Assembly: GCA_900551625.1 (NCBI GenBank)
Contig: URWZ01000136.1
Span: 1-5,044 of the forward strand
DNA: 5,044 nt
Direction: 5' to 3'
Source of the DNA: an uncultured Collinsella sp.
GTDB taxonomy: Bacteria > Actinomycetota > Coriobacteriia > Coriobacteriales > Coriobacteriaceae
Shown: one piece after another, positions 1 to 5,044 of the stretch
How the letters are laid out: every line of letters begins with the position of its first letter
Position numbering within the stretch: position 1 is the first letter of the stretch
The notes under the pieces: model-generated
Seen by the model: only the letters and a program-made list of their open reading frames with translations
The model's database searches: none
Told to the model about the DNA's origin: nothing
Translations under genes and position numbers: made by a program

Positions 1-258
1 AAGGGTGCCTTTATGTCCTCGCTCGGCACCAAGATCGCCGCGCTGCTCATTAAAAAGCAGATGCGCCAGATTAAGGCTAAGCTTTCGGGCGATGCCAAGG
101 GCGGTGCGATCCTGCTGGGCCTGCGCGGCGTCGTGTTGATCGGCCACGGTGCTACGTCAGTCGAGGCCGTCAAGAACGGTACGCTTGCCGCGGCTCAGGC
201 CGTGCGCGTCGGGCTTGTCCAGGACGTTGCCAATTCCATGGACGGTATCGTTTTGTAA
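1..258 (+). CDS. plsX: Phosphate acyltransferase PlsX, C-terminal part (5' end lies outside the window)
   Basis: The reading frame is open from base 1 (Lys-Gly-Ala-Phe-Met...) to TAA at 256-258, giving the last 85 residues. The ATG at 13 is an internal Met and not the start, since the frame continues upstream and PlsX is normally about 330 residues. The stretch matches the PlsX C-terminus: a basic helix (around IKKQMRQIKAKL), then GGAILLGLRGVVLIGHG, which corresponds to the family's conserved GGA.LLG..G...HG block, then an alanine-rich final helix. PlsX is a peripheral membrane enzyme that converts acyl-ACP and phosphate to acyl-phosphate, the donor used by PlsY to acylate glycerol-3-phosphate. 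Its position before acpP fits, because acyl-ACP is its substrate. In many Firmicutes fabD and fabG separate the two genes; here they do not. The identification rests on motif recall, without a database search. Confidence 0.9.
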   Translation, partial: KGAFMSSLGTKIAALLIKKQMRQIKAKLSGDAKGGAILLGLRGVVLIGHGATSVEAVKNGTLAAAQAVRVGLVQDVANSMDGIVL

Positions 259-277
259 GAGCCCCGTTACGTGGCTC
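259..277 (+). other. Short imperfect hairpin directly after plsX
   Basis: GAGCC (259-263) is complementary to GGCTC (273-277). Two more G-C pairs (265-271 and 266-270) lie inside a C/T mismatch, leaving a TTA loop. It begins at the base after the plsX stop. No T run follows, so it is not a convincing intrinsic terminator. It could be a weak attenuator or an mRNA 3'-end stabiliser, or chance in GC-rich DNA. The GGCTC arm could also pair with GAGCC at 304-308. Confidence 0.25.
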
Positions 278-295
278 AACCTGTACCGTGTGGGG

Positions 296-301
296 TAGAA
301 T
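296..301 (+). promoter_or_regulatory. Candidate -10 element (TAGAAT) of an acpP promoter
   Basis: TAGAAT matches the consensus TATAAT at five of six positions and stands out in this GC-rich gap, 71 bases before the acpP start. No good -35 hexamer is visible at 16-18 bases upstream (the sequence there reads around GGCTCA), so the call is tentative. If it is used, transcription would start near 307-309, giving an acpP leader of about 65 bases. Its last three bases overlap the left arm of the 299-330 palindrome. Confidence 0.33.
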
Positions 302-330
302 CGGAGCCGTATTGCAACGCGGCTTCGATT
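299..330. promoter_or_regulatory. 32-bp near-palindrome upstream of acpP, candidate operator or hairpin
   Basis: The left arm AATCGGAGCCG (299-309) and the right arm CGGCTTCGATT (320-330) pair over 11 positions, with one G/T at 304/325. The centre TTGCAA (312-317) is itself a perfect palindrome on the same axis (between 314 and 315). Thirteen of the 16 symmetric pairs are complementary; the exceptions are 304/325, 310/319 and 311/318. Symmetry reaching the centre favours a DNA site for a dimeric regulator, since an RNA hairpin needs only its arms. Overlap with the TAGAAT hexamer would suit a repressor. In a read-through plsX transcript it could instead fold as an 11-bp stem. The T-rich but G-interrupted bases after it make a poor terminator tail. 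No known operator (for example the FapR site) was recognised. Confidence 0.5.
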
Positions 331-333
331 GCC

Positions 334-348
334 GTGTTGTGTTGTGTT
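334..348 (+). repeat. Three tandem GTGTT copies in the acpP leader
   Basis: GTGTT occurs three times without interruption (334-338, 339-343, 344-348), starting three bases after the palindrome and ending 24 bases before the acpP start. On the RNA this is a U/G-only stretch that should be weakly structured. It may keep the region before the acpP ribosome binding site (GAGG at 362-365) open, or serve as a degenerate U tract. No function is demonstrated by the sequence. Confidence 0.6.
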
Positions 349-372
349 CCATGACATACGAGAGGAAGCGCT

Positions 373-615
373 ATGGACCGCTCCGAAATCTTCGATAAGA
401 TCGCCGAAGTCGCCGCTGACGTGCTGGGCGTCGATGTCGCCGACATTAGCGACGAGACCACTTTTGACGATCTCGATGCCGATTCGCTCGAGCGTCTGCA
501 GCTGGTGACGGCCATCGAGGACGAGTTCGACCTCGAAATCGATGACGAGACCCTGCTGTCGCTCAACTCTGTCGCCGACGCCGTCGACGCGATCGAAAAC
601 GCCAAGGAGGCCTAA
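373..615 (+). CDS. acpP: Acyl carrier protein
   Basis: This 80-residue acidic protein has the size and sequence of a type II fatty acid synthase acyl carrier protein. It is a cytosolic carrier that holds growing acyl chains as thioesters on a phosphopantetheine arm and delivers them to Fab enzymes and to PlsX. The attachment site is Ser38 in the motif DADSLERLQLV (codon 484-486), which corresponds to the usual GADSLD(x)VELV. Helix I is SEIFDKIAEVAADVLGV, and the C-terminal helix follows SLNSVADAVDAIE. The ATG at 373 is preceded by GAGG (362-365) seven bases upstream, and no upstream alternative fits. The usual Gly before ADSL is Asp here, and the Asp after it is Glu, both mild variants. A holo-ACP synthase (AcpS), encoded elsewhere, would be needed for activation. 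It appears to be the first gene of the acpP-rnc-smc-ftsY run and is followed by rnc after only 3 bases. Confidence 0.96.
   Translation: MDRSEIFDKIAEVAADVLGVDVADISDETTFDDLDADSLERLQLVTAIEDEFDLEIDDETLLSLNSVADAVDAIENAKEA
604..610 (+). promoter_or_regulatory. Strong ribosome binding site of rnc inside the acpP 3' end
   Basis: AAGGAGG (604-610) is a near-perfect Shine-Dalgarno sequence that also encodes the Lys-Glu near the ACP C-terminus. It sits 8 bases before the TTG at 619, and this spacing decides that TTG is the rnc start. Its placement inside acpP implies translational coupling. Confidence 0.85.
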
Positions 616-618
616 GTC

Positions 619-1344
619 TTGGCTTTGTCTGAACGACTCACGCGCGCCCAGGAGATTCTGGGCCATGAGTTCAATAACAAGGTGCTGCTGCGCGCGGCGC
701 TCACGCATCCCTCGGCCGTCGAGGGCCTGCCGGTCTCTGCCAGCTATGAGCGCCTTGAATTTTTGGGCGATTCCATTTTAGGCGCCGTGGTGGCCCGTTC
801 GCTCTTTGAGTCCTATCCCGAGTTTGACGAGGGCAAGCTCACGCGCCTGAAGGTGTCCCTTGTCTCGGGCGCCACGCTGTCCGAGGTGTCGCACGAGCTG
901 GGTATCGACGACATCATCATCTTTGGCGCCTCCGAGACCGGTACCGGCGCGCGCGGCCTGCACTCGGCGCTTGAGAACGTTTACGAGTCGCTCGTGGGCG
1001 CGTTGTATCTGGATGCCGGTTGGGATGCGGCGGCGGAGTTCATCCACCGTACGCTTAAGCCGCACCTGGCCACCGAGCGTGCCGAGCACCCCGCGAACCC
1101 CAAGTCGTTCTTGCAGGAGTGCGTGCAGGCAGACGGCCACGAGCCTCCCGCGTATAAGCTGGTCGGCTCCGAGGGCCCCGCACATGCGCCCACCTTTACC
1201 GCTGTGGTGCTCATCGACGGTATTCGCCAGGGCCGCGGCACCGGTTCCTCCAAGAAGGAGGCCGAGGGGGCCGCTGCACTCGAGGCGCTCGACCGCATGG
1301 GCTACACCACCAACGGCGTGATTCTTAACAAGAAGCCTGTTTAA
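619..1344 (+). CDS. rnc: Ribonuclease III
   Basis: This 241-residue protein has the family's usual length (about 220-250). RNase III cleaves double-stranded RNA in the cytoplasm, releasing 16S and 23S rRNA precursors and processing some mRNAs and antisense duplexes. The N-terminal catalytic domain (about residues 5-150) carries the signature ERLEFLGDS (44-52), giving Glu44, Glu47 and Asp51, then DEGKLTRLK with Glu71, and Glu123 in ENVYESLVGALYLD. These align with E. coli E38, E41, D45, E65 and E117. The residue aligned with E. coli Asp114 is Asn120. The double-stranded RNA binding domain (about 161-226) starts at PKSFLQE and ends with GTGSSKKEAEGAAALEAL, the canonical GxSKKxAE helix. The TTG start at 619 is supported by AAGGAGG 8 bases upstream and by the match of the N-terminus (LTRAQEILGHEF) to the family. 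It lies 3 bases after acpP and 10 bases before smc, the standard acpP-rnc-smc context. Confidence 0.96.
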   Translation: MALSERLTRAQEILGHEFNNKVLLRAALTHPSAVEGLPVSASYERLEFLGDSILGAVVARSLFESYPEFDEGKLTRLKVSLVSGATLSEVSHELGIDDIIIFGASETGTGARGLHSALENVYESLVGALYLDAGWDAAAEFIHRTLKPHLATERAEHPANPKSFLQECVQADGHEPPAYKLVGSEGPAHAPTFTAVVLIDGIRQGRGTGSSKKEAEGAAALEALDRMGYTTNGVILNKKPV

Positions 1345-1346
1345 GC

Positions 1347-1352
1347 GAGGAA
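1347..1352 (+). promoter_or_regulatory. Ribosome binding site of smc supporting a GTG start
   Basis: GAGGAA lies in the 10-base gap between the rnc stop and the GTG at 1355. The distance from GAGG to the GTG is only 4 bases, which is short, so initiation may be modest and helped by ribosomes finishing rnc. Confidence 0.6.
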
Positions 1353-1354
1353 CC

Positions 1355-4300
1355 GTGTATCTCAAGTCCCTCACGCTCAAAGGGTTCAAGTCGTTTGCCG
1401 ACCGCGCCCATATGTCATTTGAGCCGGGCCTGACCGTCATCGTCGGTCCCAACGGCTCGGGAAAATCGAACATCTCCGACTCGATTCTGTGGGTCCTGGG
1501 CGAGCAGAGTGCCAAGCAGCTGCGCGGCCAGGCCATGGAGGACGTCATCTTCTCGGGCTCGTCGGCGCGCAAGCCGGTGGGTGTCGCCGAGGTCACGCTG
1601 GTGCTCGATAACTCGGACCATATGCTGCCCGTCGACTTTGACGAGGTCGCCATCACCCGTCGCATGTACCGCTCGGGCGAAAGCGAGTACCTCATCAACT
1701 CGAGCCCGTGCCGCCTGATGGACATTCAGGACATCCTGCACGATTCGGGCCTGGGCAAGGATACGCATTCCATCATCTGCCAGGGCAAGCTCGACGCCAT
1801 TTTGCAGAGCCGCCCCGAGGAGCGCCGCGCTCTGATTGAGGAGGCCGCCGGCATTTCCAAGCACAAGCGCCGCAAGGAGCGTGCACTTAAAAAGATTAAA
1901 TCGATGGACGAGCACCTGACCCGTGCCCGCGACATCAATAAGGAGATCGCCCGTCAGCTGCGGCCGCTGGAGCGTCAGGTTGATCGCACGCGTAAGTACA
2001 AAGAGCTGTCCTCGCGCGCGAACGAGCTTACGCAGATGCTGGCCGTCGACGAGCTTCGTTCGCTGCAGTCGCAGTGGAACGACCTGGAGAGCCGCTCCAA
2101 GGAGGGCGCTGCCGAGCTTGAGCTTGCGCAATACCGCTTGGGCGAAAAGGAGCGCGAGCTCGAGAAGCTCCAGGTCATGCTCGAGGAAAAGGGCCTGTTT
2201 GTGGGTGATCTGGGCGAGCAGCGCCGTCATATGCAAGACGTGGTCGGCCGCATCAACTCCGACATGCGCCTACTCGAGGAAAAGGGCCACAACATGGTGT
2301 CGCGCCTGTCCGACATGCGCGGCCAGATCTCGAGCTCTGAGCATCAGCGTCGTCGCGTTGTCGAGGAGCTCGAGGATGCGCGTGCCCAGCTTGAGGAAGT
2401 GACCGGTGCGCACATGCAGGCACAGGACGACGTTGACGCCGCCGGTCCTGCCGCCGCCGAGCTCCACGAGCGCCGCGTTGCGCTCGACAATCAGATTTCG
2501 CAGCTCACGCGCGAGCAGCGCGATGTCCAGCGTGTGGCCGATAACGCCGCGCTCGAACTCGCCAAGGTGAAGGACTCGCTGAGCAATGCCGAGGTCGAGG
2601 ACAACATGTATGCCTCGCGCCTGGAGCAGATCGATGAACAGCTCGAGGAGGTCACGGCCTCGCTCGAGAGCCGTCGCGACCGCGCTGAGGAACTTGACGG
2701 TGCGCTCGATCAGTCCCGCCAGGCCCAGATTGATGCGCGCGAGGCCACCGAGGTCGCCCGTGCGGCGTTGAAGGACTTGCGTAATCGCGAGAGTGAGGCG
2801 CGCAACAAGCTGTCCGAGGTGCGCTCGGAGCTTGCCAGCCAAAAAAAGCTCGATGCCCGCATGGCTGACAGCTCGCCGCTGGTGAGCCGACTGATGGGCG
2901 CGCTGGGCGATGATGTCTCGGGTCGTCTGGGCGACGTGCTCGAGGCTCCTCGTGAGCTCGAGGGCCTGGTCGAGCAGCTGCTTGCTGGCGATATCGATGC
3001 CTTGCTGTTTGATGACGCCGCTACGCTTGAGCGCGCCGGTCGTGCGGCTCTGGACCAAAAGAAGGCCTCGGGCGAGACGCTGCTGGTGGGTCGCGGCGTG
3101 AGCGGCTCTGCTGCTGCCAAGGGCGCTGCCGGTTCTCGTTTGGTCGACCGTCTGTCCGTGCGTTCCGGGTATGGCCCGGTTGTCGAGGCCCTGCTCGGCG
3201 GCTATTACGTGGTCGATGACTTGGCTGCCGCGCTGGCGGCACCAGTCGTTGACGGTGTGACCTATGTGACGCCCGATGGCGCCCGCGTGAGCTGTGGCGG
3301 CCTGGTGCGCGTGGGACTCGATGCCGGCGAGGCTTCGGGTGCCCTGGAGCGCAAGCGTCGCATTCGCGAGCTGGAGGGCCTTGAGCCCGATTTGGCTGTC
3401 GTGTTTGAGCATGTGTCGGATCAGGTCGTCGAGGCCAATGCGGCCGTCGAGGAGGCGCGTGCCGCTGAGGGCGATGCCGCCGGCGAGATCGCCCGTCTTG
3501 AGGGCGAGCGCCGCTCGCTGCTCTCCGAGGTCGGCCGCCTGGAGCAAAGCGCCAACAACGCCGAGGTCGAGCGCGTGCGCATTTCCAAGCGTCGCGAGCA
3601 GGCCGCCGAGGCCGTTCGCGCTGCGCGCCCGCGCGTTGACGAGCTCACCCGTTCGCGTGACGAGGCCCGCGCGCAGGCAAGCGACCTGGGTCTCCAGATT
3701 GCCGAAGCCAACGACGAGCTCGATCGCGTGCGTCGTGACGATTCCGAGGCAGCCGGCAAGCTCGCCGATGCCAAGGTCCGCCTGGCTCAGACGAGCGAGC
3801 GTCTGCGTTCGCTGAAGGGCCGCGTGCCCGACCTGGAGCATCGCCTGGAGGGCATCGACCGCCGTATCCGCGGAACACGCCAGGCTTCGCGCTCGCTCGA
3901 GTTGCTGCGTCTGCGCGTCGACCCTATGCACGAGCGCTATTCGGCCCTTCTGGAGCGCGCGTCGGATTGGGCCGCGCGTCTGCATGACCAGGCTTCGCTC
4001 GAGGAGGCGGACTCGGCCTCGCTTAAGAAGACCATCGAAGACGCCAAGGCCGAGGTTGCTCGTGCCAAGGAGCGGGTCGATGCCGCCACGGCGACGCAAA
4101 ATGAGTTCAAGGTCTCTCGCGGCAAGCTCGAGGTGCAGGTAGAGGCGGCCATCAAGGCCATTACCGCCGATGGCACCACGGTGCTCGAGGAAGCGCTCAT
4201 GCTTCCTGCGCCTACCGACCGCGATGCCGCCGAGCGCGAGCTTAACCAGCTCGTGCGCCAGATCAACAACCTGGGCCCTGTGAACCAGGTTGCCATGGAG

Positions 4301-4891
4301 GAGTACGAGCAGCTCAAGCGCCGCGCCGATTACATCGAGGAGCAGCTGGCCGATCTTGAGAGCGCACGCAAGGCGCTCACCAAGATCACGGTGGCCATCG
4401 ACCGCAAGATGCGTAAAGCCTTCCTGGTGACCTTTGAGAAGGTCGATGCGAACTTCCGCGAGATCTTCGCCATGCTGTTCCCGGGTGGCCAGGCACATCT
4501 GGAGATGACCGATCCCGAGCATCCGGCCGAGACAGGCATCGAGGTCGTGGCGCAGCCGCGTGGCAAGCGCATCAGCAAGATGATGCTCATGTCGGGCGGC
4601 GAGAAGAGCCTGACGGCGCTCGCCCTGCTCTTTGCCGTGTATCGCACGCGTACGGTGCCGTTCTATGTGCTGGACGAGGTCGAGGCGGCACTCGATGACG
4701 CCAACCTGTCCAAGCTCATCGGCGCGCTCGATGTTTTGCGTTCCGATACGCAGCTCTTGGTTATCTCGCATCAGCGCCGTACTATGGAGGATGCTGACGT
4801 TCTCTACGGCGTCTCGATGCAAGCCGACGGCGTCAGTCGCGTCGTCTCGCAAAAACTCGATCGCGAAACCGGAAAGGTCGTGAATGCATAA
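1355..4891 (+). CDS. smc: Chromosome partition protein SMC (structural maintenance of chromosomes ATPase)
   Basis: This 1178-residue protein has the full length of bacterial SMC. SMC dimers, with ScpA and ScpB (not in this window), form an ATP-driven ring that extrudes DNA loops and helps compact and segregate the chromosome. The N-terminal head (about 1-165) starts MYLKSLTLKGFKSFADR and has Walker A GPNGSGKSN (31-39), WVLGEQSAKQLRG with Arg57, and the Q-loop IICQGK with Gln143. A coiled-coil arm (about 170-505) leads to the hinge (about 506-663, with the half-motif LLGGYYVVDDLAAALAA), and a second arm returns to about 960. The C-terminal head has LGPVN (973-977), signature SGGEKSL (from Ser1080), Walker B FYVLDEVEAALDDAN (1103-1117, Glu1108 catalytic) and the H-loop VISHQR (His1139). 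The GTG start is chosen because MYLKSL is the family's N-terminus. The coding sequence is intact, with a 1-base overlap into ftsY. The first half of the hinge looks diverged from typical examples. Confidence 0.97.
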   Translation: MYLKSLTLKGFKSFADRAHMSFEPGLTVIVGPNGSGKSNISDSILWVLGEQSAKQLRGQAMEDVIFSGSSARKPVGVAEVTLVLDNSDHMLPVDFDEVAITRRMYRSGESEYLINSSPCRLMDIQDILHDSGLGKDTHSIICQGKLDAILQSRPEERRALIEEAAGISKHKRRKERALKKIKSMDEHLTRARDINKEIARQLRPLERQVDRTRKYKELSSRANELTQMLAVDELRSLQSQWNDLESRSKEGAAELELAQYRLGEKERELEKLQVMLEEKGLFVGDLGEQRRHMQDVVGRINSDMRLLEEKGHNMVSRLSDMRGQISSSEHQRRRVVEELEDARAQLEEVTGAHMQAQDDVDAAGPAAAELHERRVALDNQISQLTREQRDVQRVADNAALELAKVKDSLSNAEVEDNMYASRLEQIDEQLEEVTASLESRRDRAEELDGALDQSRQAQIDAREATEVARAALKDLRNRESEARNKLSEVRSELASQKKLDARMADSSPLVSRLMGALGDDVSGRLGDVLEAPRELEGLVEQLLAGDIDALLFDDAATLERAGRAALDQKKASGETLLVGRGVSGSAAAKGAAGSRLVDRLSVRSGYGPVVEALLGGYYVVDDLAAALAAPVVDGVTYVTPDGARVSCGGLVRVGLDAGEASGALERKRRIRELEGLEPDLAVVFEHVSDQVVEANAAVEEARAAEGDAAGEIARLEGERRSLLSEVGRLEQSANNAEVERVRISKRREQAAEAVRAARPRVDELTRSRDEARAQASDLGLQIAEANDELDRVRRDDSEAAGKLADAKVRLAQTSERLRSLKGRVPDLEHRLEGIDRRIRGTRQASRSLELLRLRVDPMHERYSALLERASDWAARLHDQASLEEADSASLKKTIEDAKAEVARAKERVDAATATQNEFKVSRGKLEVQVEAAIKAITADGTTVLEEALMLPAPTDRDAAERELNQLVRQINNLGPVNQVAMEEYEQLKRRADYIEEQLADLESARKALTKITVAIDRKMRKAFLVTFEKVDANFREIFAMLFPGGQAHLEMTDPEHPAETGIEVVAQPRGKRISKMMLMSGGEKSLTALALLFAVYRTRTVPFYVLDEVEAALDDANLSKLIGALDVLRSDTQLLVISHQRRTMEDADVLYGVSMQADGVSRVVSQKLDRETGKVVNA
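2842..2848 (+). other. In-frame A AAA AAG slippery heptamer in smc (possible -1 frameshift site)
   Basis: The seven-A run at 2841-2847 is the longest A homopolymer in the window. It is phased as CAA AAA AAG (Gln496-Lys497-Lys498), so A AAA AAG has the X XXY YYZ arrangement of the E. coli dnaX -1 frameshift site. GGAG (2827-2830) lies 11 bases upstream, similar to the dnaX stimulator. A 7-bp stem, GCTCGCC/GGTGAGC (2871-2877/2881-2887), lies 22 bases downstream, farther than the usual 5-9. A -1 shift would meet TGA at 2866-2868, ending just before the hinge. The heptamer is certain; any function is speculative, and it may just encode two lysines. Confidence 0.25.
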
Positions 4892-5030
4892 TGGGATTCT
4901 TCGATGCTCTCTCGCGCGGACTTGAACGCAGCCGCGAGGCCCTCAACGAGGTCTTTTATTTTGGCGGCGAGGTCGACGAGGATTTTTGGGAGGACCTTGA
5001 GGACACTCTCGTCATGGGTGACATGGGTGC
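4891..5030 (+). CDS. ftsY: Signal recognition particle receptor FtsY, N-terminal fragment (cut by the contig end)
   Basis: The frame from ATG 4891 encodes about 47 credible residues: MGFFDALSRGLERSREAL, then VFYFGGEVDEDFWEDLEDTL and VMGDMGA. This matches the start of the FtsY N domain, with its amphipathic lipid-binding first helix (MGFFxxLxxGLxKTR), the acidic G..DEDF/L(Y/W)EELE segment and the (A/G)D(V/M)G turn. FtsY is the membrane-associated GTPase that docks the signal recognition particle, with its nascent chain, to the Sec translocon. There is no long acidic A domain as in E. coli, as is common in Gram-positive bacteria. The GTPase G domain lies beyond the window. The ATG shares its A with the smc stop (TAATG), so translation is probably coupled; the nearest purine-rich site, GGAAAGG (4871-4877), is 13 bases away. 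The frame stays open to 5044, but bases 5031-5044 match sequencing adapter, so residues after Ala47 should not be trusted. Confidence 0.92.
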
Positions 5031-5044
5031 CTGTCTCTTATACA
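5031..5044. other. Untrimmed Nextera / Tn5 mosaic-end adapter at the contig end
   Basis: The last 14 bases, CTGTCTCTTATACA, equal the first 14 bases of CTGTCTCTTATACACATCT, the reverse complement of the 19-bp Tn5 mosaic end AGATGTGTATAAGAGACAG used in transposase-based library kits. The match is exact and runs to the final base, as adapter read-through does. In frame it would give Cys-Leu-Leu-Tyr after GDMGA, which does not resemble FtsY. The first base (5031) could also be genomic. Confidence 0.95.

Noticed and set aside
13..258. An apparent complete 81-residue gene starting at ATG 13
   Set aside because: The frame is open to base 1, the residues before Met fit PlsX, and there is no Shine-Dalgarno sequence before ATG 13. 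It is the tail of PlsX.
299..348. The 11-bp stem plus T-rich tail read as a rho-independent terminator after plsX
   Set aside because: The tail is interrupted by G at every second or third base (GTGTT repeats) and has no run of T, and the dyad symmetry extends through the loop. An operator reading fits better, though weak termination cannot be excluded.
1778..1780. Cys142 in the SMC Q-loop motif (IICQG, where Ser or Gly is usual)
   Set aside because: The neighbouring catalytic Gln143 is present and the rest of the head is canonical, so this looks like a neutral variant.
2270..4852. An 860-codon open frame on the - strand opposite smc, with similar long - strand frames at 1415-2236 and 778-1725
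   Set aside because: These are antisense shadows caused by high GC and strong third-position bias in rnc and smc. Their translations show no recognisable domain, and they lie opposite unmistakable, intact genes.
5031..5044. A native transposon end or insertion site within ftsY
   Set aside because: A real Tn5-family element would continue into transposon sequence. A match to the mosaic end that runs to the last base of a contig is the usual mark of library adapter.
1..5044. A hidden novel defence, mobile or biosynthetic system
   Set aside because: Every base apart from a 114-base gap, short spacers and the terminal adapter is explained by five conserved housekeeping genes. No direct repeat array, integrase, transposase or unknown gene was seen.

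Overview
This window is a short, GC-rich, gene-dense piece of a bacterial chromosome. It carries one co-directional housekeeping cluster on the + strand: the 3' end of plsX, then acpP, rnc, smc and the 5' end of ftsY. The order plsX ... acpP-rnc-smc-ftsY is widespread in Gram-positive bacteria. Here fabD and fabG, which lie between plsX and acpP in Bacillus, are absent. High GC, a strong G/C preference at third codon positions, TTG and GTG starts, and the protein sequences suggest an actinobacterium. A Coriobacteriia (Collinsella-like) gut organism is my best guess; this is inference from memory, not from a search.

Layout. Bases 1-258 encode the last 85 residues of PlsX (phosphate acyltransferase, phospholipid synthesis). 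Bases 259-372 are the only real intergenic gap. It holds a small dyad just after the plsX stop, a -10-like TAGAAT, a 32-bp near-palindrome overlapping that hexamer, and three tandem copies of GTGTT before the acpP ribosome binding site. After the gap the genes are tightly packed: acpP (373-615), rnc (619-1344, TTG start), smc (1355-4891, GTG start) and ftsY (from 4891, sharing one base with the smc stop). Spacings are 3, 10 and -1 bases, so acpP-rnc-smc-ftsY looks like one translationally coupled operon.

Together the genes link lipid synthesis (PlsX and acyl carrier protein), RNA processing (RNase III), chromosome organisation (SMC) and membrane protein targeting (FtsY). No mobile element, CRISPR array, defence system, tRNA or rRNA was seen. 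I found no new multi-gene system here.

Two points deserve attention. First, the last 14 bases (5031-5044) match the Tn5 mosaic end used in Nextera libraries, so the contig end is almost certainly untrimmed adapter and not ftsY sequence. Second, the 32-bp palindrome upstream of acpP is a plausible operator. A weaker point is an in-frame A AAA AAG heptamer just before the SMC hinge.
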